Notes: generated by a model from the letters alone, not told the origin. A stretch of 64,000 nt of DNA from Rhodovibrionaceae bacterium (GCA_028279885.1 JANQMX010000023.1:31445-95444); one strand, 5' to 3'; positions 19,201 through 26,453 are shown, counted from the first letter of the stretch. Made by a program: numbers and translations.

Positions 19201-19634
19201 TTATCTTCGGCCATGAGGACGATGACATCCTCAATGGCAACGGGGGCCGCGACCTGCTGGACGGCGGCGCCGGCGATGACCGCCTCAACGGCGGCGGCGG
19301 CAACGACACCCTGATCGGCGGAGACGGCGACGACCGGCTTCGCGGCGAAGGGGGACGGGATAGCTTCCTGTTCGATGCCGACGACGGCCGCGACGTGATC
19401 ATCGGCTTCGATACCCGGCGGGACAGCATTTTGCTGGAGGACGAGGACACGCCCTTCATCATCAGCTTCAACAGCGGCACCGGCGATTCGGTGCTGCGCT
19501 ATGGCGAGACCACCGTGGTGGTGCGCGATACGGAGCTGCGCTCCTCCTCCATCGAGTACCGGGATGATGACGTGGACGAGCCCGACCTCGTCTCCAGCAA
19601 CAGCTGGTGGCAGCCGGACGACGCCTTGATCTGA
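16230..19634 (+). CDS. Large secreted-type protein: EF-hand-loop propeller, RCC1 propeller, Ig-like domain, RTX repeats
   Basis: Acidic 1134-residue protein with no N-terminal signal, suggesting type I secretion. Residues 1-355 hold six EF-hand-like loops (DxNxDGDxxDxGE and variants) starting near 27, 85, 147, 202, 259 and 320, a regular 55-62 residue period that suggests a six-bladed propeller. Residues about 360-750 form seven RCC1 blades (VYTWGFGNSGRLGLG, LYGWGQNNIGQLGL and others). Residues about 752-867 resemble an SbsA/Big_5 Ig-like domain (TATPGDNARDVAPTAAVTLT). Residues about 878-1038 are calcium-binding GGxGxD nonapeptides, followed by a typical RTX C-terminus. AAAGGA precedes the ATG. 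No secretion genes lie nearby. Function unknown; a calcium-dependent surface or adhesion role is an inference. Confidence 0.85.
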   Translation: MSRETTSGPSGILLGDQGDDKVYLFVDNNGDGDSADEGERLVFFDESNANGIEAPTTNVFTIAQASDGAVFIGDGTTDSVYRLIDRNDDGDANDVGESSVWFSGSDNAAGFTLPTPNGIAEGPDGAVYVVNAGSRSVPPDAIYRTEDLNGDGDANDEGEATVYLDLSALVPSSSAFDISFIGDRGYLSDTRGLETDAIYTFRDDDGSGTIEAEELSIFALDDPNDGPIDFAHAADGESIVVWEALDFETGVSSVLRLTDLDGSGAIDQPNETVEIWNTEQLPSVFENFAGFSIAADGEGRIALTSNDSDRFGDNVYILDDLNGDGDYFDVGETNILASRAFDDSALDRPRAVEFYEAPPLDLQIADNSTLGGGNHFSLFLDEETNTVYAAGENVLGQLGQGVEGFDVPAPLPIALPEDFSGNIVSVSAGLIHGSFLTEDGDVYTWGFGNSGRLGLGDEENQLVATKIEGALDEEYVEAINHGNGVSFAITEDGTLYGWGQNNIGQLGLDDGEDRLVPTVIDVDGKPVVAVSSGTSHTLVLAADGTVYGFGGNRDGQAAPDQLEGPGDPVNSVLSPSQIPGLPDNVVSVTADTQTSYAVTADGKLYGWGENSFGQLLVGEDNGDGTFVPTDDSVLMPVELDVPGDVVDVKGGARWVAALTEDGDVYLWGPNDEGPTGGLDGDPALESDATFFPTKLEGLDDVTIVEIQTGPNHILARAEDGTIYSFGSNSDGRLGYPTDGSTFEPQVVELGGDTAPYLLTATPGDNARDVAPTAAVTLTFTEAVLAQSGAIRFVNRDDPEDVLVVDVANPYLVEVDGDTVTVFAPDFFQPDARYAVEIEDGAFADASGQPYPGIAEGDTSTFNFAIADEPIESQNLVGTGRGELLRGGSEDDSLNGRGGDDFLLGNGGDDRQNGGGGNDTLDGGEGDDRLNGGGGNDAIFGGEDDDILNGNGGRDMLDGGTGDDRLNGGGGDDSLLGGEGDDRLNGGGGSDVIFGHEDDDILNGNGGRDLLDGGAGDDRLNGGGGNDTLIGGDGDDRLRGEGGRDSFLFDADDGRDVIIGFDTRRDSILLEDEDTPFIISFNSGTGDSVLRYGETTVVVRDTELRSSSIEYRDDDVDEPDLVSSNSWWQPDDALI

Positions 19635-19685
19635 CGCGTAAAGCCTGGCGGGAGTCGTACGCCATCCGCTCCCGCTGATTGGGGG

Positions 19686-19731
19686 CCGGCCGGGGTGGGG
19701 GTCATGGCACAAGCCACGGCACCCCGGCCGG
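19686..19731. terminator. Hairpin downstream of the RTX gene
   Basis: Perfect 12-bp arms CCGGCCGGGGTG (19686-19697) and CACCCCGGCCGG (19720-19731) around a 22-base loop, about 50 bp after the RTX stop codon. There is no T-run, so it may be a REP-like palindrome that stabilises the mRNA end and not a classic intrinsic terminator. Confidence 0.5.
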
Positions 19732-19939
19732 TGCCCCTACCTCGGTCCTTACACTCGTTCCGCTATCGCAATGCAGTGCTGCAGGTTGGCCATTTGGCCG
19801 ACCTGCTCATTTCGAGTCCGGAATGAGCCCCAGCTGCGCTGGGCTGCCGAAGCTCTCTGTCGCCGCGGCGGCCAGGGTGTGGACCAGCGCCTACTGCTGG
19901 ATCCCGGCTCGCGGGCTTCGCCTTTGGCCGGTATGACAT

Positions 19940-20100
19940 CCTGAGCGCAATCGTAAACGGCACCGCACCAAAGACTGTCATCCCGGCCGCGTTAGCGAGC
20001 CGGGAACCATTCATCGGCTTGCGCCTGGCTTCGACATGGACCCCGGCTCGCAGCCTTCGCTAACGCGAAGCCCTTGGCCGGGGTGACACCTTGAGAGAAG
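19940..20100. repeat. Dispersed REP-like palindromes
   Basis: Two units: CATCCCGGCCGCGTTAGCGA followed by GCCGGGAACCATTC (19979), and GGACCCCGGCTCGCAGCC running to TTGGCCGGGGTGACA (20038). They belong to the dispersed palindrome family. The rest of 19732-20170 holds no recognisable gene. Confidence 0.7.
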
Positions 20101-20174
20101 CCCCCGGCGCAGCCCTACGCCTGTCATCCCAGCCCTTAGGCTTGCCGCCCGAGGCCCCGGACAGAGGCACCACC

Positions 20175-20445
20175 CTTGCCTACCGACGCTTTCCGCTGCA
20201 GCGCTGACGAGCGCGTCGATCAGGGGATTGTCGCTCTCTGCGCGCCAGGCGAGGGAGAAGGGCAGGCGGTAGGACAGCCCGGCGAGCGGCAGGAAAGCCA
20301 AGTCCGGGTGCTTGAACTGGGCCAGCGGCGCGATGACCACGCCGGTTCCCATCCCCGCCGCGACCATGCCAGGACAGAGATCGAGGTCTGCACCTCCTGC
20401 ACGATGCGGGGATGGAAGCCGGCCGCCAGGTAAGCCCAGACGGCG
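20175..20445 (-). pseudogene. LysR-type regulator remnant (C-terminal fragment, frameshifted)
   Basis: On the minus strand one frame reads AAGFHPRIVQEVQT and then, after a frameshift near 20385, another frame continues DLDLCPGMVAAGMGTGVVIA...PLAQFKHPDLAFLPLAGLSYRL...AWRAESDNPLIDAL. This is the end of a LysR effector-binding domain. The DNA-binding half is missing: the fragment stops where a REP-like repeat begins (about 20450). Two independent defects, truncation and frameshift, make it a decayed gene. The original target is unknown. Confidence 0.75.
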
Positions 20446-20457
20446 CAACACCGCCAA

Positions 20458-20562
20458 CTGTCACCCCGGCCCCCGAGCCGGGGTCCATTTTGCGGCCTGC
20501 GCCCGGCCCATCCATGGACCCCGGATGTCGCCTCTCACGAGGCTCCTCCGGGGTGACAATGA
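20458..20562. repeat. REP-like palindrome pair abutting the LysR remnant
   Basis: CACCCCGGCCCCCGAGCC continuing to GGGGTCCATTT (20461-20490) is followed by an ATGGACCCCGGATGTCGCC unit ending CTCCGGGGTGACA (about 20513-20560). The pair sits exactly where the upstream part of the LysR remnant is lost. Confidence 0.7.
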
Positions 20563-20587
20563 AAGAAAGCCGCGAAGTCACCGCACC

Positions 20588-21448
20588 TCACACCGGCGAT
20601 TCCTTCCGCAAGAAAGCGCGGATCTCGGCCAGGCAGCGGTCCGGCGCCTCCAGGTGGGGCCAATGGCCGACGCCCTCGAGGCGCAGGCTGCGGGAGCCGG
20701 GGCCGGTGACCTCCGCCGCCTTGGCATAGCTCGCCTGCCGCACCTCGGGCTCGTCGGCGCCGTAGAGCATCAGGGTCGGCGCGGTGATGGACCGCAGGAT
20801 GGCGCGCCGGTCCGCCTCGCTCATCCCCGCGCGGTAATAGTCCACCGCGGCGCGGGAGTGGCCGGGGAGGGCCAGCGCCCTTTTGACCTCGGCCAGATGC
20901 GCGTCGGGCACCGCCCAGCGCGGGCTCCATTTGCGATAGAGATGCCGGACCTCGGCGAAGTCGGCACGCCTGAGCCACCAGTCGGAGAGCGCGCCCAGCC
21001 CAAGATAGAGGTTGTGCGGCCGCCCGAGGCGTTCCCGCAGCCCGGAGGGAAAGACCGTGAGCGGCGGGTCGGCCAAGGTGATCAGAGAGGCGAGCCGCTC
21101 CGGCGCCAAGGCCGCCAGGGCATAGCCGGCGGAAGCGCCCCAGTCGTGCCCGAGGACGACAGCCTGCTCGATCTCCAGCGCATCGAGCAGACAGAGCGTA
21201 TCCATGGCCAGCCGGCGAAGGCTGTAGTCGCCGTCCGCGGGAACGGCCGAGGGCGGATAGCCGCGCAGCGCCAACGCGATGACGCGGAAGCCGGCATCGG
21301 CCAGCGGGCCGGCCAGCCCGCTCCAGGTCTTGTAGGTATCGGGAAAGCCATGCTGGGCGATGACGGGAGGCCCCGCCCCGACCTCGGCGTAAGCCAAGGC
21401 CGTGCCGTCCGCCTCAATGAACTTGTCCGCCTGCAGCAAGGTCACCAC
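20588..21448 (-). CDS. Alpha/beta hydrolase (epoxide hydrolase / dehalogenase-like)
   Basis: Soluble alpha/beta hydrolase of 286 residues. It has the oxyanion-hole motif QHGFPDTYKTW, an aspartate nucleophile in LGHDWGASAGY and the catalytic histidine in GVGHWPHLEAP. An Asp nucleophile with HGFP is characteristic of the soluble epoxide hydrolase, haloalkane and fluoroacetate dehalogenase group, not of serine esterases. A GTG start at 21448 is used; a downstream start is possible. It is monocistronic, flanked by repeats, and its substrate is not deducible. Confidence 0.82.
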   Translation of the reverse strand: MVTLLQADKFIEADGTALAYAEVGAGPPVIAQHGFPDTYKTWSGLAGPLADAGFRVIALALRGYPPSAVPADGDYSLRRLAMDTLCLLDALEIEQAVVLGHDWGASAGYALAALAPERLASLITLADPPLTVFPSGLRERLGRPHNLYLGLGALSDWWLRRADFAEVRHLYRKWSPRWAVPDAHLAEVKRALALPGHSRAAVDYYRAGMSEADRRAILRSITAPTLMLYGADEPEVRQASYAKAAEVTGPGSRSLRLEGVGHWPHLEAPDRCLAEIRAFLRKESPV

Positions 21449-21617
21449 CGCACCCCATCGACCTTCGCCATCGTGTCCTCACGGGAGTATAGCGCTGTCC
21501 TGATGCCGCGAGATCTGCTTGTTTTGCTGGTGCCGGCTGCCTCATGGACATCGTTGCGAGAGCGAAACGAGCCCGTTGGCGCGGCGGCACATGTCAACGC
21601 GCAGGGGAGGCCGCGCC

Positions 21618-21914
21618 ATGCTCTTCATGGTCATCGAACGCTTCAAGGATCGGGAAGCCGAGGCGGTCTACCGCCGCTTTTTGGCGGAAGGCCGCCTGGC
21701 GCCGGAGGGGCTGACCTACCTGGACAGCTGGGTCGAGGCCAACTTCGACCGCTGTTTCCAGCTGATCGAGTGCGATGACCCGGCGCTGCTGCAGGACTGG
21801 GTGCTGGCCTGGCAGGACCTGGTCGACTTCGAGTTCTGCCCGGTGGTGCCCTCCAAGCAGGTCTCAGCGGCCATGACAGCTCGTTTCGATACCGGAACAG
21901 CCACCTGTGACTGA
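21618..21914 (+). CDS. DUF3303 family protein
   Basis: Small protein of 98 residues beginning MLFMVIERFKDREAEAVYRR, with DSWVEANFDRCFQLIECDDP in the middle. This is typical of DUF3303, a small dimeric alpha/beta-barrel-like domain of unknown role. AGGGGAGG precedes the ATG. The last dozen residues (ARFDTGTATCD) are encoded by a sequence that resembles the dispersed GCTCGTT element at 15230, so the C-terminus may have been altered by repeat insertion. Confidence 0.75.
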   Translation: MLFMVIERFKDREAEAVYRRFLAEGRLAPEGLTYLDSWVEANFDRCFQLIECDDPALLQDWVLAWQDLVDFEFCPVVPSKQVSAAMTARFDTGTATCD

Positions 21915-21935
21915 GGAGCGTCCATAGACCACATC

Positions 21936-22186
21936 CCGTCACCCCGGCCCTTAGGCGAGCCCGGGACTGCCTGCAGTCCCGGAGCGCGAGCCTTGGCAGC
22001 CGGGGTCCAGCCACAAGCACGGTCCGTGCCTACCGCTGGATACTCGGGCCTTCGCCGCGCCGAAGAGGCTTCGGCCCCCGAGCCGGGGTCCATGGAGAAG
22101 CTTGGCGCGGGCTGATGAATGCCTTCGGCAACTCGCTGCGCGAGCCCGGACACGCAGGCTTCGCCCTTGGCCGGGATGACAGCCTG
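21936..22186. repeat. Dispersed palindromic repeat cluster
   Basis: Contains CACCCCGGCCCTTAGGCGAG with the linked GGACTGCCTGCAGTCC palindrome, a CGGGCCTTCGCCGCGCCGAA unit (about 22049), an AGCCGGGGTCCATGG half-unit and a TTGGCCGGGATGACA end (about 22167). No gene is visible between DUF3303 and the OB-fold gene. Confidence 0.65.
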
Positions 22187-22219
22187 AGGTGCGGAACCAC
22201 TGATGCAAAGCCCGCCGCC

Positions 22220-22564
22220 TTAATCGTAACGGCGATCGAAGCGAACCACCGAGCCGTCGGCGAGCACCATTTCGCGGGCGTAGATCTCCAGAACGAGATC
22301 GTCGTCGACGAAGCCGCGCACCGTCACCGTCTCACCGACGTTCGCCGGCACGATGTTCGGGCCGACATAGACGTCGATGCTGCCCGAAGCGTCGGTCAGG
22401 CGAAACTCGTCCTCGTCCAACAGCCGCTCGACCGCCCCCTGCACCGTGACATTGCTGCCGCGCTGCACGTCGCCGATCGGGGTGATGCTCTCGGCGAGAG
22501 CCTGGGGGACGGCGAGCAGGCCGAAGAGGCAAGCGAGCGCAAAGGCAGAGCCTCTGGCTTTCAT
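22220..22564 (-). CDS. YgiW-like bacterial OB-fold (BOF) protein
   Basis: Periplasmic protein of 114 residues with a signal peptide (MKARGSAFALACLFGLLAVPQALA). The mature part, from ITPIGDVQRGSNVTVQGAVE to VYVGPNIVPANVGETVTVRG, matches the BOF/YgiW family. In Escherichia coli ygiW is encoded next to qseBC and acts in stress responses. Here too it lies immediately downstream of a QseBC-like pair, on the same strand and 13 bp after a small membrane protein gene. It probably belongs to the same regulatory unit. Confidence 0.82.
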   Translation of the reverse strand: MKARGSAFALACLFGLLAVPQALAESITPIGDVQRGSNVTVQGAVERLLDEDEFRLTDASGSIDVYVGPNIVPANVGETVTVRGFVDDDLVLEIYAREMVLADGSVVRFDRRYD

Positions 22565-22577
22565 GGCGCGTCCTCCG

Positions 22578-22730
22578 TCAGTCGATGGCGACGAGGAACA
22601 GGCCGAGGGCCGCGAGCCCGGCGAACGCCAGCCAGTAGCGGGGCAGGCGCAGCACGATCTCCTCCTTCAACCAGTCGAGCGGGCGGTGCTCTTCGCGGGT
22701 GTCGGCGCTTTCGATCTGCTTGGTGTTCAT
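22578..22730 (-). CDS. Small single-pass membrane protein (50 aa)
   Basis: Starts MNTKQIESADTREEHRPLDW and ends in one transmembrane helix (YWLAFAGLAALGLFLVAID). ATG 22730 is preferred to an in-frame start at 22781 because the added residues would be a short basic segment without family support, and AAGGGAG lies before 22730. It sits between the histidine kinase and the BOF gene on the same strand. The family is not recognised; a role as a small partner of the sensor system is only a guess. Confidence 0.6.
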   Translation of the reverse strand: MNTKQIESADTREEHRPLDWLKEEIVLRLPRYWLAFAGLAALGLFLVAID

Positions 22731-22834
22731 CAGCTTTACTCCCTTGCTGTGTCGCGGCGGGCCCTTGCCGGCCGCTGTCATGTCGGGGAGATGGGGAGCT
22801 TGTCTGACGGGAACCTGACGGCCCTGAAAAAGCC

Positions 22835-24196
22835 TCAGAGTCTTCCTTGGCCCGCCGCCGAGAAATCGAGGCGGAACGCGGCGCCGCCCTCGGGATGGTT
22901 ACGCGCGGTGACGCTGCCGCCGTGGGCGCGCAGCACCCGCTCGACGATGGAGAGGCCGAGCCCGCTGCCCGTCACCGAAGCGGACGGGCCGCGCCAGAAG
23001 GCCTCGAAGAGCTGTTGGGTATCGCCCTCGGGCAGCCCGGGGCCACGGTCGCGGACGGACAGGCTGGCGCCCGGCCCGACCGTGACGGTGATCCGTCCGC
23101 CGGCATGGAAGACCGCGTTCTCCACCAGATTGGTCAGGGCAAGCGCAATGGACTCGGCATCTCCCCTTGCCGCTACGATCGGCTCCTCCCGCAGCAGCTC
23201 CAGCTCGGCCCCCTGCCGGATGGCGACGGGGGCAAGCTTGGCGACAACGTCCTCGGCGATCTCAGCCAGGTCGGCCCGCGCGTCCTCGCCGAGGACCACC
23301 GCGTCGGCGTTGGCGGAGGCCAGGATTTGCCGCACGGTCTGGGACAGCTCCGCCATGTCGCTGCGCAACCGCTCGGCGGCCGGTCCCTCGGGGAGTTGGT
23401 CGAGGCGGGCGGTCAGGGCCGCGAGCGGTGTTCTGAGCGCATGCGCCGCCTCGGCCGCCCGCCGTTTCTCGGCCGAAAGCGCCTCGGTGAGACGCGCCAG
23501 GGACCGCCGGGTCGCATCGAGCAGATCGTTGATCTCCGTGAGCGCCGTGTCGGGCGGCGGGACGTTGCCGGTCTGGCCCGGGCGCTGGGTACGGGCCCAC
23601 TCCGCCGCCCGGCTCACCGGCGCGAGGCTGCGGCGGACCATCAGGGCGTTCGCCCCCAAGAGCAGCAGGATCGCCGGCACCAGCGGCACGAGCGTGTGCC
23701 CGACCAGCTCCGCCAGCAAGGCATCCGTCAGGAGGTCGGCCGGATCGGAGCGCACCACGAACAAGAGGCTGAGCCCCGCCGCTGAGGGCCCGACCTCGTG
23801 GGAGGCGACGAGGATGCGCCCCGCGCCGTCGGGCAGCCGGGCGATCCAGTCGCCGGCGAAGGGCGTGTCGGCGAGCGCGTCTTGCGGAATCAGCGCCGGG
23901 TTCGCCGTATCGAGGATGCGGCCTGCCGCATCGATCAGCGCGAAGGCATAGGCCTCCGGATGGGCATTGAAGAGGCCGCGCGCCGCGGGCGCGATCTGGT
24001 AGGCCCCGTCGCCTTGCGCGACCAGGGCCGCTTCCAGGCGCGCCATTTCGCGGACGACCATCTCGTCCTGCAGTGCCTCGATGTCCGAGCCGTAGTAAGC
24101 CCAGATCAGCGCCAGATTGGCGAGCAGCACGGCGAGCGCGATCCAGGCCAGCCGGCGCGTCAGCAGCCGCGCCATGGGGAGGGCGCGCGCGGTCAC
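22835..24196 (-). CDS. Sensor histidine kinase (QseC-like)
   Basis: Inner-membrane histidine kinase of 453 residues. An N-terminal helix (LAWIALAVLLANLALIWAYY), a periplasmic sensor domain of about 130 residues and a second helix near residues 165-185 precede a HAMP segment. Then come the phospho-acceptor box EAAHALRTPLAAL, the N-box NLVENAVFHAGG, RDRGPGLPEGD and GSGLGLSI. Its GTG start overlaps the regulator's stop codon (GTGA), so translation is coupled. It phosphorylates the response regulator encoded just upstream. The signal is unknown. Confidence 0.9.
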   Translation of the reverse strand: MTARALPMARLLTRRLAWIALAVLLANLALIWAYYGSDIEALQDEMVVREMARLEAALVAQGDGAYQIAPAARGLFNAHPEAYAFALIDAAGRILDTANPALIPQDALADTPFAGDWIARLPDGAGRILVASHEVGPSAAGLSLLFVVRSDPADLLTDALLAELVGHTLVPLVPAILLLLGANALMVRRSLAPVSRAAEWARTQRPGQTGNVPPPDTALTEINDLLDATRRSLARLTEALSAEKRRAAEAAHALRTPLAALTARLDQLPEGPAAERLRSDMAELSQTVRQILASANADAVVLGEDARADLAEIAEDVVAKLAPVAIRQGAELELLREEPIVAARGDAESIALALTNLVENAVFHAGGRITVTVGPGASLSVRDRGPGLPEGDTQQLFEAFWRGPSASVTGSGLGLSIVERVLRAHGGSVTARNHPEGGAAFRLDFSAAGQGRL

Positions 24197-24876
24197 GGCT
24201 CACCCGTCGTGTCGGCCTCGATCAGCCAGCCGACGCCCCGCACGGTATGAATGGAAGCTCCGCCCTCGGCGCTCTCGATCGCCTTGCGCAGGCGGGAGAT
24301 GGCCGCCTCCAGCGCGTTCGGCGTTACCTCGGCGCTGAAGGCATAGACCGCGGCCTCCAGCACCCGCCGAGGCACCACCTGGCCCTTGCGCCGCATGAGT
24401 TGCTCGAGCACGCCGACGTCGCGTTGCCCCAGCGAGATCGTCTGCTCGCCCACCGTGACCCGCCGCTGCACGCTGTCGAGCCGCAAGTCCCCGACCGCGA
24501 GAACCGTGCCCAGGCGGCCGCCCGGGCGCCGCAAAACGGCGCGACAGCGCGCGATGAGCTCGGGCATCTCGACCGGCTTGACCACATAGTCGTCGGCCCC
24601 GCCGTCGAGCCCGGCCAGGCGGTCGCTCAGCGTCTCCCGCGCGGTCAGAATGATCGCGGGCACAGCCTGCTCGCGGCGCAGCTCGGCCAATAGATTGAGG
24701 CCGTCACCGTCGGGCAGGCCGAGGTCGAGCAGCAGGAGATCGTAGTCGGCATTGGCCGCCAGGGCGCGCGCCTTGGCCAGCGTCGCGGCATGATCGACCG
24801 CGAAGCCGGCGCGCCCGAGCGCATCGGACAGGCCCTCGGCAAGAGAGGGATGGTCTTCGACAAGAAGCAGGCGCAT
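24193..24876 (-). CDS. OmpR/PhoB-type response regulator (QseB-like)
   Basis: Response regulator of 227 residues: receiver domain with D8, phospho-acceptor D51 (LLLLDLGLPDGDG) and conserved K in VVKPVEMPEL, followed by a winged-helix DNA-binding domain (SAEVTPNALEAAISRLRKAI, HTVRGVGWLIE). The frame is open to 24966, but ATG 24876 (MRLLLVEDHPSLAEG) matches the family start. It is the first gene of the run regulator-kinase-small membrane protein-BOF. Similarity to QseB and the linked BOF gene suggest a stress or envelope regulon. Confidence 0.92.
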   Translation of the reverse strand: MRLLLVEDHPSLAEGLSDALGRAGFAVDHAATLAKARALAANADYDLLLLDLGLPDGDGLNLLAELRREQAVPAIILTARETLSDRLAGLDGGADDYVVKPVEMPELIARCRAVLRRPGGRLGTVLAVGDLRLDSVQRRVTVGEQTISLGQRDVGVLEQLMRRKGQVVPRRVLEAAVYAFSAEVTPNALEAAISRLRKAIESAEGGASIHTVRGVGWLIEADTTGEP

Positions 24877-25042
24877 CGGCGTAACCGGGGAGAGCCTTCT
24901 CAACCTCGAAAGACGGGCACGGCCGCCCGCGCCTCTCAACTTGGGCCGGCGAGTCCCGCGGGCCAACAGTGAGCCTTTTTGTTTCGACGCGGGAACGACA
25001 ATCTGAGACGGACGAGGGTTAACGGATCACCCAAAGGCAGCA

Positions 25043-25071
25043 GGCCCCGCGCCCGAAGCGGACGCGGGGCC
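25043..25071 (-). terminator. Terminator-type hairpin after the formate dehydrogenase gene
   Basis: Perfect arms GGCCCCGCG (25043-25051) and CGCGGGGCC (25063-25071) with an 11-base loop, about 30 bp downstream of the formate dehydrogenase stop. The T-tract is weak on that strand. The remaining spacer to the response regulator (24877-25042) shows nothing else recognisable and should contain that operon's promoter. Confidence 0.6.
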
Positions 25072-25100
25072 ACACCGCCCAAAGACAGACCTACAGAGCG

Positions 25101-26300
25101 CTATTGCGCGAAACGCGCCGCCTCTTCCGAGCCCTCGGTCGCGTTGCCCTCGCTGTAGGACTGTGCACCGACGCCCGCGAGCTTGCCGCCGTCGACGATC
25201 AGGTACTCGTCACGGATGGGCCGCCCTTCGAACCAGCATTCGAGGATCTCCCGCACGCCTGCGGCGTAGCGCGCCTGGGCGGAGAGGGAGGTTCCGGAGA
25301 TGTGCGGGGTCATGCCATGATGGGGCATGCTGCGCCAGGGGTGGTCGCGCGGCGGCGGCTGCGGGAACCAGACGTCCCCCGCATAACCGGCAAGCTGGCC
25401 GGTCTCCACCGCCCGCACGATGGCATCCCGGTCGCAGATCTTGCCGCGCGCCGTGTTCACGATGTAGGCGCCGCGCTTCATCTTCGCGATCATGGCATCG
25501 TCGAACAGGTGCTCGGTCTCGGGATGCAGCGGGCAGTTGATGGTCACCACGTCGCAGACCTTGACCATCTCTTCCGTCGAGGGATGCCAGGTCAGATTGA
25601 GCTCCTCCTCGACCTCCTTCGGCAGGCGATGGCGGTCGACGTAATGCAGGTGGACATCGAAGGGCTTGAGCCGCCGGAGAACGGCCAGGCCGATACGCCC
25701 GGCCGCGACGGTGCCGACGTGCATGCCCTCAACGTCGTAGGAGCGCGCGACGCAATCGGCGATGTTCCAGCCGCCTGTCGACGCCCACTTGTAGGACGGC
25801 AGGTAGTTGCGCACCAGGGAGAGGATCATCATCACCACGTGCTCGGAGACGCTGATCGAATTGGAAAAGGTGACCTCGGCAACGGTGATACCGCGCTCGA
25901 TAGCCGCCTGCAGATCCACGTGGTCGGAGCCGATGCCGGCGGTCACGGCCAGCTTGAGGTTCGGCGCCTTGGCGATCCGCTCGGCCGTCAGATAGGCCGG
26001 CCAGAAGGGTTGGGAGATAACGATGTCGGCATCCGCAAGCTCGCGCTCGAGCACCGAGTCCGGCCCGTCCTTGCTGGAGGTGACCAGGAAGCTATGGCCC
26101 TTCGCCTCAAGGTATTTCCGAAGGCCGAGCTCTCCCGTGACGCTGCCCAGAAGCTGGCCGGGGGTGAAGTCGATGGCGCTCGGCGTAGGCGCGGTTTGCC
26201 CGTCGGGGTAGCGCGTGATCGTCGGAACGTCGTCCCGCGCATAAGAGGTCGGATATCCGGTTTCGGGATCCTCGTAAAGAACACAGACTACTTTGGCCAT
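25101..26300 (-). CDS. fdh: NAD-dependent formate dehydrogenase
   Basis: Cytoplasmic, metal-free formate dehydrogenase (EC 1.17.1.9), 399 residues, which oxidises formate to CO2 and yields NADH. The N-terminal extension (MAKVVCVLYEDPETGYPTSY) distinguishes bacterial FDHs from other D-2-hydroxyacid dehydrogenases. The coenzyme domain has GTVAAGRIGLAVLRRL, with the NAD-specifying aspartate in YVDRHRLP. Catalytic elements NTARGKICDRD, WFPQPPPRDHPW and MTPHISGTSL are intact. A LysR gene lies upstream on the same strand across a 300-bp promoter region. It probably supports formate detoxification or one-carbon energy metabolism. Confidence 0.95.
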   Translation of the reverse strand: MAKVVCVLYEDPETGYPTSYARDDVPTITRYPDGQTAPTPSAIDFTPGQLLGSVTGELGLRKYLEAKGHSFLVTSSKDGPDSVLERELADADIVISQPFWPAYLTAERIAKAPNLKLAVTAGIGSDHVDLQAAIERGITVAEVTFSNSISVSEHVVMMILSLVRNYLPSYKWASTGGWNIADCVARSYDVEGMHVGTVAAGRIGLAVLRRLKPFDVHLHYVDRHRLPKEVEEELNLTWHPSTEEMVKVCDVVTINCPLHPETEHLFDDAMIAKMKRGAYIVNTARGKICDRDAIVRAVETGQLAGYAGDVWFPQPPPRDHPWRSMPHHGMTPHISGTSLSAQARYAAGVREILECWFEGRPIRDEYLIVDGGKLAGVGAQSYSEGNATEGSEEAARFAQ

Positions 26301-26333
26301 ATCTCGTATCCTCCCGAACAGACAAGTAAACGC

Positions 26334-26453
26334 TGCCTATCAAGTGCGTAACTTGCGTTCGTGTTTGCCGGTAGACCGTCGCATGACGCGACGGCTATTT
26401 GGAAAGCGTCTTTATTCAGGAGTTGCGGCCGCAGCTCTTACTCTTGATAGGCA
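26334..26453. promoter_or_regulatory. Upstream region of fdh with long-range inverted repeat
   Basis: TGCCTATCAAG (26334-26344) and CTTGATAGGCA (26443-26453) are perfect 11-bp inverted copies 98 bp apart. A 7-bp hairpin CCGTCGC-ATGAC-GCGACGG (26376-26394) lies between them. AAGTAAACGC occurs at about 26324 and 26476. The arrangement fits paired binding sites for the upstream LysR protein and DNA looping, but this is inferred. Confidence 0.4.

Noticed and set aside
16536..19712. Very long open frame on the minus strand opposite the RTX gene
   Set aside because: It mirrors the plus-strand GC-rich codon pattern and has no domain or start signals; the plus strand shows RCC1 and RTX repeats.
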